Source: Carettochelys insculpta
Lineage: Eukaryota; Chordata; Testudines; Carettochelyidae
Assembly (NCBI RefSeq): GCF_033958435.1
Contig: NC_134141.1
Coordinates: 100,233,001-100,297,000 of the forward strand
Length of the DNA: 64,000 nt
Direction: 5' to 3'
Made by a program: the position numbers and the translations under genes. A model generated the notes under the pieces. It searched no databases and was not told the origin of the DNA. It worked only from the letters and a program-made list of their open reading frames with translations. Shown here in pieces: positions 45,138-57,345 of the stretch (position 1 is the stretch's first letter; each line of letters starts with the position of its first letter).

Positions 45138-46882
45138 CAAAAAAACAGAAGTTGATTGACTGGAGAACAAATTTTATTGATTTTAAAAGGGGATGCAAAC
45201 AAGTAATTGTCCATTAGGTATATGCATTCAGATAATGTTTGTATTTGGAAGTGCTTTGATTCAGATATCTGGATTTGGAGTTTCTATTATTCATCTATCA
45301 GGAACTATTCAGTTTTTGAAAAAAAATGAACTTTTATGCATAAGAGAATGAGGTTATCAATAGAACTACTGAGCAGAGAGAGGACAACTAAGATTTCTTT
45401 ACATGCTGTTATGTTCTATTCCCCTGAGTTTGTAGCGTGAGAGAAACAATGGTAGTCCTGCATGGACAGGGACAACAACAGGAAGTGAGAGTGTGCAGAA
45501 AATGGCTGAAGAGTATCAGAAGAACAGGCAAAAAGTGAGAGAACAAGGGTTTTTTCAGGTGGGATGATCTAACACAATGGAGATGAACAAGGTATGGTGA
45601 CGTGGGAGCATTTCTCAAAGGCTTTGTGGAAACTGAATTTCAACAGTGCGATTATACTGAGCTTTTTCTTTTCTGCCAACACTGGGACCAGCAAATGACT
45701 TCACTGGTCCCCAAATCATATGAGGAAACACTTGAGTAGAACTCCAGCTCCTGATTGCCTGAGAGCTTTCCTGTCACTTGGCAATCTTCCTTCAGCTCCA
45801 AACTCTCCCCCTTAACCCTGTTTTGGCACATGATCTCCTGTAACCAAGTATTTTCCAGCTGCTACACATAAACATTCATCTCACCAGATGAGGAGGGCGT
45901 TTGTTCTATTTTGCCAATTTATATATTTTTTCAGTTTATGCTGACATAACAAAAGAGTGCGGATCCAAGCTCTGGGCATGCAGCACTTTAAAATAATGTT
46001 ATCTACAGTAAACAGGCAGGCTGCATCAGCTGCTCCAATATTCTGAAACGAAGCACAAATTAGAAGCTAAACTCTTTCAGCCACGTGTCCACCAGAATCC
46101 TCTCAATCTATTGAGCCTCCTAAACCCCTCAGTGAGGCAGCAAAGTCAGACTTTGCAGAATGTCCTAAAGTTTAACTGCCGGAGTGCCTCATGAACCAAG
46201 ACAAATTACACAATGTACAGGACCCTAATGGAGAACATCCTGCTATCAATCCCCCCTTATTCACACCAATGAGGTTCCAGCACCAGAACCCTACCAACAC
46301 ACCTGTGGCAGCAACTCATGAGAAAAGATGCAGTCTTTTAGCCATGTCAGAGGCCATTTAGGGCTTTAGAGACTTAAATCAACACATTAAAATCATCCTG
46401 GACACTCACAGGTAGCTAATGCAATGCAGGTAGTTCAAAGAAAAGAAACATGACTTAACATGCTGAATTCTGCACTAGCTTTAGTTTCTGACTAGATTAG
46501 ATGTAGTTGATTCACCCAGGATATGCATAATACATGTATATGCCTGTTCACATACTTCTCTACCAAACAGAATGCTATCACGTTCAAGCAGCATATAGTT
46601 CAGGGAATTTTGAGAATAATGTCTTCCGTAATTAATTTTGTTATATGTACCCCTGCATACCAAGATGAATTTTCACCACTCCAGTGTGACAGCAATGGGG
46701 GCATGAAATACTTACATCCTGTTCCATAATTTTATATTAATATTTGTTGTAAAAGAAAATTAGATATTATGTATCAGGGTAATTAAATCCAGAAAATAAT
46801 TGCAGTATAAGTGCGTGGCCTGGTGCTGATTAACAATGGACACTTGAAGACTGTTAAAGCTCTTCCCCAGAGAAGTTAGATA
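45138..46882. other. AT-rich intergenic DNA, nothing recognised
   Basis: No feature supported. Confidence 0.45.
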
Positions 46883-47150
46883 GGCTGTGTCTACACTACA
46901 AAAATAACTTTGAAGTTGCTTACTTCGAAGCAAAGTGTCTACACACGCTCTACTTTGAAGTTAAAGTAGGGCACTACTCCATTCCCGGGAATAGAGCAAG
47001 GAATAGAGTAAAGACTTCAAAGTTGGACTCCCTACTTTGAAGTTAACTTCGAAGTTAGGAAAAATGTGTGTAGACTCTCTGCTGGCTACTTCAATGTAGT
47101 GCCTCACGTCGAAGTTAACTTTAACGTTAGTTCCTAGTGTAGATGCACCC
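46883..47150. mobile_element. Harbinger-type MITE, target duplication ATA
   Basis: Ends GGCTGTGTCTACACTACAAA and complement of GGGTGCATCTACACTAGGAA, flanked by ATA (46880-46882, 47151-47153). Interior made of 'cttcgaag' / 'ctttgaagtt' phrases. A partial relative lies at 42335-42483. Confidence 0.8.
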
Positions 47151-47317
47151 ATAATGTTACGCAGTACTGATTTTATTTTCCATCTTATATATATTTTTAA
47201 GTACTAAGCCCACCTGCCTTTTACAGTATAGGACTTTTAGCCTCTGCCAGTCTGCACAATTTTGTATCCACCATTATAAGCAGGGAGCAATTATTTGCAT
47301 TAAACTGCCTCACTATA

Positions 47318-48026
47318 GCAGTGTCTACACATGCACGCTACTTCAAAGTAGCGGCACTAACTTCGAAATAGCGCCTGTCACGGCTACACGTGTTGGGCGC
47401 TATTTCGATGTTAACATCAATGTTAGGCGGCGAGACGTCGAAGCCACTAACCCCATGAGGGGATGGGAATAGCGGCCTACTTCGAAGTTGAACGTCGAAG
47501 GAGGGCACGTGTAGACGATCCACGTCCCACAACATCGAAATAGCCGGGTCCGCCATGGCGGCCATCAGCTGAGGGGTTGAGAGACGCTCTCTCTCCAGCC
47601 CCTGCGGGGCTCTATGGTCAATGTGTGCAGCAGCCCTTAGCCCAGGGCTTCTGGCTGCTGCTGCCGCAGCTGGGGATCCATGCCGTATGCACAGGGTCTG
47701 CAACCAGTTGTCGGCTCTGTGGATCTTGTGTTGTTTAGTGCAACTGTGTCTGGGAGGGGCCCTTTAAGGGAGCGGCTTGCTGTTGAGTCCGCCCTGTGAC
47801 CCTGTCTGCAGCTGTGCCTGGCACCCTTATTTCGATGTGTGCTACTTTGGCGTGTAGACGTTCCCTCGCAGCGCCTATTTCGATGTGGTGCTGCGCAACG
47901 TCGATGTTGAACGTCGACATTGCCAGCCCTGGAGGACATGTAGACGTTATTCATCAAAATAGCCTATTTCGATGTCGCTACATCGAAATAAGCTACTTCG
48001 ATGTAGGCTTCACGTGTAGACGTAGC
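47318..48026. mobile_element. Harbinger-type MITE, long variant
   Basis: Same family as 12898-13589: shared interior 'atggcggccatcagctgagg', 'cccagggcttctggctgctg', 'gaggggccctttaagggagc', and 'cgatgtt'-rich arms. Ends GCAGTGTCTACACATGCACG and complement of GCTACGTCTACACGTGAAGC. CpG-rich, which suggests it is relatively young or resists decay. Frames of 106-132 codons inside belong to the repeat. Confidence 0.75.
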
Positions 48027-50120
48027 TTATGTGATTTAGAAGTACTGTTGTGTAATTGCACAGCTAAGGGTGCAGCTATTCATACCCATAACTTTGCCAT
48101 TGCATTTAATTGCAGCCATAAACTTGCACCCCCACTGTTAAAGATCATTTTTGACATTTTGGGCTTAACCATTCAAATAACATCCATAGAATAGAAAGTT
48201 GTTACACTCTAACGGTCATCTAGTATGATATAAGTGTTGTAGGGACAACTGTGGTTATATTAGTGCTTACACAATAGATTCAAATGATAATGCTCCAGTA
48301 TAACTATTTCTATTTTAACAGATGACTGAAAAGTTTAATCTTTATCTTATGTGAGAGAGATCTGGTATTTGATTGACTAAAGTTTAATTTAAAAAAAGAA
48401 TTTATTTACCTGATGTGGAAAGGTCAGCCTAACTCCTGGGCCCCAGACCCTCGTTCTGCCAACAGTCCCACAGGTAGCTCAGCCCTGCGTGCGCTAGCTG
48501 CCGTTTGACCCCCTGTCCCTGAATTGAAGGTGCTGGGGTAGGGACGGGAAGGGAAGTCCAAACACTCACTGTGGGAACTTTTCACGTCCCCCACTGTCTC
48601 TAGCAATGCTGGTGTGCTTTTCTGCTTTCTTTTTCTGTTGTCACCTCACCTCCAATTTCCACCCTCATCTGTGTCTTCCAGGAAGGGAGACCGTTTAAAC
48701 AGTCCTGTGAGCTCAGCTGGCCCTAATTGATATGCAGCAGCCCCTTCGCAGCTGCTTCCTCAGGTTAGCCACTCCTTTCTGCTCTGAAGTATCTCTCTGC
48801 TAATTATCCAGGCTGTCTCTGCTTATTTAGTGTTCCCTCTCTCCCCTTCTAAGCCATCCTTCTGGCCTAACTCTCTCAAATTGCCAAAAGGCAAACTGCT
48901 GATCATCCAGAAGTTTAATTCACCATGCACAGATTTCAGTTGATTATCAGTCTGAATACACTCCTTCAATCAGTCATACACATATATATTTGGAGATATA
49001 TGTATCTCATAGAGCTGGAAGAGACCTTGAGACGTCATCAAATCCACTCCCCTGCCTTCACAGCAGGACCTATCACCATACCTGACATACATTTTTTAAA
49101 AATAAATTTGCCCCAAATGGATTGAGCTCACAAGTCTAGGTTTAGCAGGCCAATGGTCTAAGTTCTGAGCTATCCCTTACAATGTTAATGCAATGTCTCT
49201 TGGGGGAGGCCCACTGTAGTATAACAGAGAGGAGCTTCCAGCTGAGAAGGACCCTGACAATGGACAGCTAGAAAAACAGCCAGAGTCCTGCCCAGCTCTG
49301 CCAGACTTCAGTTCTTACCCTACATCAGCTGACCCTGAGCCTAATCCCAAGGGAACTTTGGCACTTGTCTTAGAATTTATTACTGTTATTGGCAGATGTG
49401 AGTGAGGAGCTCTGTCTGCCTCTGATCAGTTCCTCTTGTGCAGCATAACAAAGGCACAGTCACCCACCAGTCCATGACACATTTAAAGTCTAAACATATC
49501 CATTTGCTCAAATTTCAGCAGTTTTTCAAGACAGATAAAAGAAATGTGGTTAGTTTTCACAGTTTATGAGATGTGTAATTGTTCATTGCCTGCCTGGTCA
49601 AGGTGCCAGTGAATCTGCTCCCTGCTGAGGTATAAATACCCATCCCCTCCACCATACTGTGTTAGCTACAGTCATTGTGGAACCTTAACTATTTTTTCTG
49701 TGTACTCTTTTGTCCTGCAAATTGCTAAGCAAGCATTTGATTGCTATATTACAGCTACTCACATAATAGTTCAAATGTTCCTTCTTTCTGTCCAAGAAGC
49801 CTGTGTATGGTTTCTTTAGCTAGGGGTATAAGCCAGGTCTTCCGGAATAACCAGACCAACTTCATCATTAATGTTCACAGTGCTCCTGGAGGCAATCTGT
49901 CCTTTTCCACTAATATGCATACTGAAGTCCAACAGATGATAGCCTCGTGGACCCTCCCAGACCACCCTGCAATTATGTCTGAAAACTCCCAGCTGTGGCT
50001 CACCAGACTTTGGAACACCATAGAGAAATAATTCTGTAATAAATTCTACACTGTAATTACAGAGGTAAATGGTAGGCACATGAGATCCATTAATTGCCCA
50101 ATACAGTTTGGGAACTCTAC
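48027..50120. other. Unclassified intergenic DNA
   Basis: Contains an antisense CR1 tail at about 49005-49100 ('agagctggaagagaccttga'). The 48420-48900 part is GC-richer and repeat-like but gave no termini. Confidence 0.4.
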
Positions 50121-50492
50121 GGCTGCATCTACATTGTCCCCCGTCCTTTGGGAGGTGGCATGTTAGTGAGGCTGTTCAGAAGATGCTAATGGGGCACTGA
50201 GATGAATATGCAGTGCCTTATTGGCATAATGGTGGCTGCGCACAATTTGAAAGTGCTGCTTTCGGAACACACGCCACCTGTGTAGACAGGGCCTTTTGAA
50301 AGCCCCCCCCACAACTTTGAAAGCCCCTTCTACACCAGCAGTGTGTGTTCCAAAAGCAGCACTTTCGAATCACGCATGGCCACCATTATACTAATGAGGT
50401 GCTGCATATTCATGTCTGCAGCTCATTAGCATTTTTCAAACTGCCTCATTAACATGCCCCCTCCAAAAGGAGCGGGCATATGTAGAGCCAGC
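50121..50492. mobile_element. Foldback MITE
   Basis: Palindrome with ends GGCTGCATCTACATTGTCCC and complement of GCTGGCTCTACATATGCCCG. Arms share 'cgcacaatttgaaagtgctg' against 'gcagcactttcgaatcacgc' and 'ttagtgaggctgttcaga'. The half-element at 28252-28445 is its relative. Confidence 0.75.
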
Positions 50493-51479
50493 TTATGTGT
50501 GCAAAGTTATTAATAATCTAATGAGCATCAACCAGGTTCACGGTCTGGTTAGATTTCCCTTTATTAATTGCATAGCAGACCTGCATAATAATAACCCCCA
50601 ACAGCTGATCTCTCCTTTGCAAGTCAGTTGGCTAGAAAATGGTAACATTCTGGGGGGTGGTCAGTTTCTAGCAGCAATAGTGAATTGTTTCTCTACACAT
50701 GTGGGCACTAAACATTGGTGCTGAAGCTCCAAAATCAGTTCTGCATAGTTTTCAAAAGAGGTTGCCTTCCCCATCCTGAAATGCTTTCCCCAGTGCTGGT
50801 CAGCAGAACAATCCTGCTGCATCATCCATGTTGGATTCCCAGACCCAGAAACAGTGCTGAATGATGTGTAGGTGGCCCAGGAACTTGTCCTCTTGTTCCA
50901 AAAATTCAGCAGTCTGCTCCTGCATCAGTCCGCACGCTGGTGCGATAGGCAAAATCCAATGCCAAATTCATCTAGCTCTAAGATAGCCCAAGCAGACATT
51001 AACCACAGCAGCATGGTATTGGTGAGTCCATGCCACTCAACAGCAATTCAAAAATAGTGTGAACCAACCCACAAAGAAAGTGTAGTGTTTGTGTGGGGCA
51101 GGGGGTAGAATGACAATGCAAACACAGAGGAGGAGGGCAGGGTTGTTAGTATGAACTGCCTGTCTTCCCACAATTCCAAGTGAAAACAACTGCAGAATGT
51201 TCAACAGTCTAGCAAAGGACCATGGGACAACCCTCAAAGAATGCTACACCATCAGCAGACAGCAAAGTGCTTATGTGTTGACAAGCTACATACTAAAAAC
51301 GGAACACGCATTGTGTGAATGCTATTGGTATAACTCGTTCTGAGAGTTAACTGACGTACATCAAAAAGCTTTCAATTAACTCCCCAATGGAGAACTCTTA
51401 AGTTTTTAATCATAACATTTATAAAGCTTTTTTTAAAATGTATGCAATATTCAGGATGTGAGTATACTCAATAACATAT
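50493..51479. other. Intergenic DNA, nothing recognised
   Basis: No gene, repeat or RNA supported. Confidence 0.45.
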
Positions 51480-52370
51480 TGTCTCTATATAAATCCAGAA
51501 TATGGCCACATCTCAAAAAAGATATATTAGAATTGGAAAAGGTACTAAAAGGGAGACAAAAATGATTACGGATATGGACTGGCTTCTTAATGAGGTAAAA
51601 TTACCAAGCCTTGGATTTTTCAGCTTGAAAAGGGATAATATAGAGTAGATTTGAGAGAGATGTATACATTTATGACTAGGGTGCGGAAATGTTATTTACT
51701 CCTTCTCGGCTATGTCTACACTAGCCAAAAACTTCGAAATGGCCATGCAAATAGCCATTTTGAAGTTTACTAATGAAGCGCTGAAATACACATTCAGGGC
51801 TTCATTAGCATGTGGGCAGCCGCAGCACTTTGAAATTGACATGGCTCACCATCGCGTGGCTCGTCCAGATGGGGCTCCTTTTTGAAAGGACCCCACCTAC
51901 TTCGAAGTCCTTTTATTCCTATGAGCAGATGGGAATAAGGGGACTTCAAAGCAGGCGGGGTCCTTTTGAAAAGGAGCCCCGTCTGGATGAGCCACGCAGC
52001 AGCGAGCCACAGCAATTTTGAAGTGCCACAGCCACCCACATGCTAATGAAGCGCTGAATATGTATTTCATCGCTTCATTAGTAAACTTCGAAATGGCCAT
52101 TTGCATGGCCATTTCGAAGTTTTTGGCTAGTGTAGACACGGCCCTCATAACACAAGGATTAGCGGTCACCAAATGAAATTAATGGGCAGCAAGTTTAAAA
52201 CAAACAAAAGGAAATATTTCTTCACCCAACACATAGTCAACCTGTGGAACTCCTTGACAGAGGATGGTATGAAGGCCAAGACTATAACAGGTCTCAAACA
52301 AGAACTAGATAAGTTCAGAGAGGATAGGTCCATTAATAGCCATCACATGGTTTGCAGATTATAAAAATCA
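51480..52370 (+). mobile_element. CR1 LINE 3' region interrupted by a MITE
   Basis: Colinear with 35460-35860: 'tctcaaaaaagatatattag', 'aattggaaaaggtactaaaa', then after the MITE 'gcaagtttaaaacaaacaaa', 'ttcttcacccaacacatagt', 'caacctgtggaactccttga'. The 63-codon frame at 52173 is CR1-derived, not a gene. Confidence 0.85.
51708..52143. mobile_element. Harbinger-type foldback MITE, target duplication CTC
   Basis: A 436-bp palindrome with ends GGCTATGTCTACACTAGCCA and complement of GGCCGTGTCTACACTAGCCA. Flanked by CTC (51705-51707, 52144-52146). Removing it restores 'ttactccttctcataacaca', which aligns with the intact CR1 at 35645-35672. Frames of 69-91 codons on both strands are palindrome artefacts. 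Confidence 0.9.
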
Positions 52371-52844
52371 CTCTAACAATTCCTATTTTTCAAAATAATA
52401 AAAGGACAATGTATTTGGTATAAAACTGGTGCTGTATAAAGTTAAGCAGAAGGAGGACTACTTCTAAGGACCTTTTTTTAAAACAGTGTGTTTGAATCAT
52501 TGTCAAGAAATAGTAAATCTACAGAGAGGTGTACCACTAGATGTCACTCTCTAACTACAAAGAAGTACCCACATCCCTTGTCTTTTTCAGATATGATTTA
52601 CACTCAGTTGCATAACAGGTTGATTTGTAGCCCTCATTCAGAGCTTACATAAGTCTATTGATCTGTAATTTATATGAAAAACAAAGTGGCATTTGCTTAT
52701 GGTGGCAGCACTGTTCTTACATTTGAAGAGGCTACTATATAGTGAAATATAGTCATGAGCATGTACGCTTTGTATAATCAAGGATTCCCTAAGTCTATGG
52801 TACCATATTCCAGTTGTGTTCTTGTGAGCCCTTTGCCAGGAGAA
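52371..52844. other. AT-rich intergenic DNA, nothing recognised
   Basis: No feature supported. Confidence 0.4.
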
Positions 52845-53025
52845 AAAGCATGGTCTAGTAGAGAGCATACTGAACTGTGTGTGAGAAGACCTGGTTTTAT
52901 TCCGAGCTCTCACCATGACTTTTCGTGTGACCCTGCACAAATCACTTCAGCTTGTTGTTGACCTGTTTCAATGTCTATCACTTGCTTGTTTAGGCTGTTA
53001 GTTCTTCAGGGCAGGGACTGTGGCA
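52845..53025 (+). repeat. MIR-type SINE with tail
   Basis: 'gcatggtctagtagagagca' to 'gaagacctggttttattccg', then 'tgaccctgcacaaatcactt' and a tail 'cagggcagggactgtggca', an extended MIR-like layout often seen in reptiles. Confidence 0.65.
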
Positions 53026-53700
53026 TATGAGGTATGCTTGTTGGTGTACAACCGTAGTACAAAAAGACAAACATATGGTACAAAGGATCTGTAAAACAGC
53101 CCTCTCTAACCAGCTGAAAATTGCCCTGGTGTTGGACAGCTATCAGTTTTGGTTTCATCAGTTTATTCATACATACAAATGGGTGGGAAAAATATCCCCA
53201 AAGTTACTTAAGTAAAAGTGCAACTGCAGTTGCGGCGAGGGGGGGATGTACTTAAGTACAAGTCATTGGTGTCCTTCTGGAAAACTACTTGGGTAAAAGT
53301 ACACATAAGCAGGCACACAAACAAACACCACATCTTTATTGTAGTCAAGTATCCAGAAGTGAAAGCAGCTGGACTTTTACTCCAGTAACTTATTGGGTTA
53401 TTTACCACTTATTTCCCACCTCTACATACAAGCACAACAGAAGATTTATTTTGAAAGCACTGGAAAACAAATCCCCAAACCCTTTCTGTCCTTCTTTAAA
53501 CAAAGTAGATGAAATACATGGGCCAACTCATCCCTGGTCTTATTCCACTGAAGTCAGCAAAGAAGTCACGAACTTGTTATGTTAACCAAAAGCATTTATT
53601 TCATTTGCATGGAAGACACACTGCGAGTGTAGGACAGAATTATAAGGGTATGTCAACTTGTATTTCACACTAATTTGTGTGAGAAAGCACTGAATGGAGC
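53026..53700. other. AT-rich intergenic DNA, nothing recognised
   Basis: No gene supported; the 98-codon frame at 53289-53585 has no recognisable domain. Confidence 0.4.
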
Positions 53701-54640
53701 TTCCCTCAAGGATGGCATCTCAGACCACCATCTCAGACCAACTCAGACCACTGCAACGAATTATTAAAGACCTATGACCTACCCTTAATCAGGATGTTAC
53801 ACTCCAGAAGGCCCTGGGTGACATGCCTATTCTCTCCTACAGACAACCTCCCAACCCCATGAGGATCCTCACTAACAGCCACAATCTATACCCCAGGAAC
53901 ACCAGTCCTGGAACCTTTCCCTGCAACAAAGCCCGCTGCCAGCTTTGTCCACATATCTTCTCTGGAAATACCATCACTGGACCTAACCAGGTTACTCACA
54001 GAATCACGGGCACCTTCTCATGCTCCTCTAGTAACATCATATATGCCATCATGTGCCAACAATGCTCAGATGCTTTGTATATTGGACAGACTTCTAACTC
54101 CCTTAGACAAAGGGTCAATGGGCACAAAACAGACATCAAAACACTCCAGATCCACAAACCAGTTAGTCAACATTTTAATGGAATGGGGCATTCTATTAAT
54201 GACCTAAAGGTATGTGTGTTACTGAAGAAGAATTATCGCACCGTTCTGGAAAGGGAAGCAGCTGAGCTGACTTTTATATTCAAATTTGGCGCATTAACGC
54301 ATGGTTTAAATCGTGATGGGAACTTTCTGAGTCACTATAAGGGCTCGTCTGCATACTTGGCTCAGTCTAATTCTTGACCTTCCCCCCCACCCCTCCACTC
54401 TCTGATTTGCTCACCTTGATTATCTTTTTCTGATTTGTCCTCCTTGCTTACTGTTTTTGGTTCTCTGTGCCTTAAATATTGAGTCTGTTCTGGTCTGGCT
54501 ATGGTCTGAAGAAGTGGGTCTGTCCCACAAAAGCTCACCTAATAAACTATTTTGCTAGTCTTTAAAGTGCTACTAGACTGCTTTTTGTTTTGATAGTGTA
54601 TAGACTAGCACGGCGTCCTCTCTGTTACTATACAGTAGGA
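53701..54640 (+). mobile_element. Penelope-like element, 3' portion
   Basis: A 5'-truncated Penelope-like retroelement. The stretch before the ORF (from ~53740) reads as the end of its reverse transcriptase in a broken frame (RIIKDL.PTLNQDVTLQKALG). The GIY-YIG ORF follows, then a 3' tail with 'gaagaagtgggtctgtccca', 'aagctcacctaataaactat' and 'tatagactagcacggcgtc'. This links the other tail-type repeats of the window to the same superfamily. Confidence 0.8.
53823..54377 (+). CDS. Penelope-like element GIY-YIG endonuclease fragment
   Basis: A 184-residue open frame without stops. Residues 25-50 hold a Cys-rich motif (FPCNKARCQLCPHIF) typical of the linker before the endonuclease. The GIY-YIG domain follows: IIYAIMCQQC around residues 73-82 (GIY part) and LYIGQTSNSLRQRVNGHKTD around residues 86-105 (YIG part with the Arg and His). 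The C-terminal REAAELTFIFKFGALTHGLN gives the conserved E and the N motif. The domain nicks target DNA for element insertion. The start Met is only the first Met in a frame whose N-terminal part (RT) is missing, so this is a transposon relic with an intact end, not a host gene. Confidence 0.8.
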   Translation: MPILSYRQPPNPMRILTNSHNLYPRNTSPGTFPCNKARCQLCPHIFSGNTITGPNQVTHRITGTFSCSSSNIIYAIMCQQCSDALYIGQTSNSLRQRVNGHKTDIKTLQIHKPVSQHFNGMGHSINDLKVCVLLKKNYRTVLEREAAELTFIFKFGALTHGLNRDGNFLSHYKGSSAYLAQSNS

Positions 54641-54684
54641 TTAGTTACAGTTTTGGACATGGTAATGTCATTAGTACACATGTA

Positions 54685-55004
54685 GGCTACATTTGCACAA
54701 CAGCCTAAACTTGAAATAAGCTATGCAGTTTGTGCTATGCAAGTTGCATAGATTATTTTGAGTGCAGTTCGAAAGAAGCTATTTTGGCATTTGGCACTGT
54801 CTAAACAGTGCCAAATGTCGAAACAAAGCACTGTTTCAAAACATCCCTTCCTCCTCCTGCAATGGGGACTACTGAGATACTGAAATACTGCACCTGTTAT
54901 TTCAGAAAAATGTTTTCAAATAATGGACATGTGTCAAAGACACTGAGTATCTATTTTACGATACCAAGGTATCCTGAAATAGTTCCTGTTGTGTAGACGC
55001 AGCC
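54685..55004. mobile_element. MITE with GGCTACATTTGCACA ends
   Basis: Ends GGCTACATTTGCACAACAGC and complement of GGCTGCGTCTACACAACAGG. Includes a central short palindrome 'ttggcactgtctaaacagtg'. No clear target duplication. Confidence 0.65.
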
Positions 55005-55224
55005 ACAGAGTTTTGTGATCTCAGAAAAAAGGAAATCAGTTATTAACATGTAATAGAATGAATAATGGCCTTACAGTGGACCTAAGAAATACTGGCTATT
55101 TTTAAGGAGAGATCAGAGCTTGGGAGACAACTGTTGCTGTTATACTCATCCACTAAATAAGAAAAACAGCCCAAAATTCATTCAGTGACTGTTGCTATAT
55201 AGACTAGGGCAAAAGCCCTGAAGG

Positions 55225-55268
55225 TTTTTTGTTTTGTTTTGTTTTGTTTTTGTTTTGTTTTGTTTTAA
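55225..55268. repeat. (TTTTG)n microsatellite
   Basis: About eight TTTTG units with one interruption, unusually clean for this window; no attached retroposon recognised. Confidence 0.85.
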
Positions 55269-55269
55269 A

Positions 55270-56198
55270 CCAAGTGCTCCACCATACTTGGTTATTTTAA
55301 TATGACAGCTAGTAAATGAAGTGTATCTTCATTTCCTGAAGGGGGTCAAAAGGGAAGAAGTCATATGATTTGCAGAAAAAGTAACTGACAGGAGTGATAT
55401 GCTGTATAATCTGCTTTCCAGAAACACACATGTAATACAAAGCAAGAAAATTCTCTGTAATTGAAAATTATTATGTATCATAATTCTAGATACACTCTGA
55501 AGTAGAGAGGCTAGAGGGCTAGATTGCAGATTAGCGTAAATCAATTTACTTCAAAATGTACCTGGAAAGGATTTTTTTTAGTCTAACCTACTTCTTATGT
55601 CCACATATTTGTTAAAGTTATGCACAGTTGGTGAGTTTTTTCTTTTCTTCCCTGTTGTTGCCTCTTTATTTATGAAAGATTGTAAAAATAAGAGGGAAAA
55701 GCAAAGAGGAGCAGGAAGAATGCAAAGAGTAAAAATCCTGTTTTAAGTAAACATGGTATTCTATAGAAATATGCTTTGTGGAGCAAATGCACAGATTATC
55801 ATAGATATCAAATTCATAGTGGTTCACTGTAAAGTAAAACAATAGAGGTTAGGACAAAAGTTCAAGAATGAAACAGCAGCACAGTATTTTTACTATTCTG
55901 TTCAAGTAACTTTAGTTAAAGTCTACTCACAATTTCCAAGCCCTTTCTCCATATCCTGTAGCTCATCAAATTCCAGGCAAGATCTTGAATGTGAATGAAC
56001 TGTACAGAATTTGTAGGTCATAAGAATTTTTTTTTAAATCTCATTTATTATCCCATTAAATTAACTTTTTGTAATGGTCAGAAGCATGTCCTGGAGGACG
56101 TCAGGCCCAAACTAGTAAATTTTATAAATTGTACCATGATTTGGGAGCACTAAATCAAGTTTGGACATATTATGCAGGTAATATGCAAGAGATGAGTC
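55270..56198. other. AT-rich intergenic DNA, nothing recognised
   Basis: No feature supported. Confidence 0.45.
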
Positions 56199-56332
56199 CC
56201 AGAGGGGTAGCTGTGTTAGTCTGCAGTTTTACAAATAATAAGCAGTCCTGCAGCACCTTAGAGACTGACAAATGTATGCTATTACTAATAACATTTTTAG
56301 TCTCTTAGGTGCTACAGAATTGCTTGCTATTT
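56199..56332. mobile_element. Penelope-like inverted terminal fragment
   Basis: 'agctgtgttagtctgcagtt' and 'agcagtcctgcagcacctta' (antisense type) face 'ttttagtctcttaggtgct' with 'acagaattgcttgctatt' (sense type). A diverged, short version of the 57346 structure. Confidence 0.6.
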
Positions 56333-56334
56333 AT

Positions 56335-57333
56335 GCAAGAGGTCAGGTCATTATTCAGATCTTAGAATACAATTCTAAGTTCCCAACCAATTCCCCTGCC
56401 TCTCACTCTCTGTATTACAATCCCTGCTCCTAGTAGGACTCACATGACCCCTGCACTGCAACAGTTTCATCATTCCTACCTGAGGTTGTTTCCTTGGAGG
56501 AAGTATAATAGTCTAGTGACCTCACTGGGAAGCTTTCAGGGATGACCTTACTCCTCTTTGCTTTATTTATGGTTTGAGACTTCCACCTTCCTACTCCGGT
56601 GTTGTGGTCCTAATCCACCTTCTCAAGTCCATACTTTTATGACAATAACCTTACTCCTACCCAGCCCCATGGGCAACTTTCCTCCCCCCAGAGGTACAAC
56701 TTTGTCTTCTCTTCCCATGGATTTGTGTATTGTTCTGCCATTCAGGCCTGTACTCCCACCGCATTCATGTTTCTGTGCTGTCCGACACTCACCTGCCCAG
56801 TTGGCCTCTTCTCAGCTGCACCTTTCCATGTTTTGTTTTGGTTTTTTTTTCCCCAGAAGGGCTTATGGCTCTTTTGGGTAGATTAGAAAGTTGTTCTCAC
56901 AAGACTTTTTGGAGAGCAGAGGGATGTGAATGTGTGGTTGCCTGGGCCTCGGCTGTGCCCCATTTTCAGTATATTGAGCCACCTCTCACAGAGTGTGGTA
57001 GATGCTACACCCTTCAGCAGACACTGGCAGTTCTTAAGACCGAGAAGCCATTGCTTTATTGACTAGAAAACATAGTAGGCTTTCTTACATTCTACTAGGC
57101 CCGAGAGGGTTTTAGAACTGACACTGTCTTCATCAGGGAATGGGAATCTGCTGCACACTGCTACAGAGTATGCATCATGTGCAAACGGACAGGACTGGCC
57201 CAGAACAAGTCACCACTATAGTTGTAGATATAACCTGGATTCTACACAAATTTGATTTAGATCTGAGTCCCAAATTCAGAAGGCAGGGTAAGAGTTAAAG
57301 GTACATGGATTTGTGGTACTGGTGCAGACACAC
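56335..57333. other. Intergenic DNA, nothing recognised
   Basis: The overlapping frames at 56558-57062 (107 and 110 codons) are Ser/Pro/Leu-rich and match no family I know. Confidence 0.4.
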
Positions 57334-57345
57334 TTCTTTACTTAG

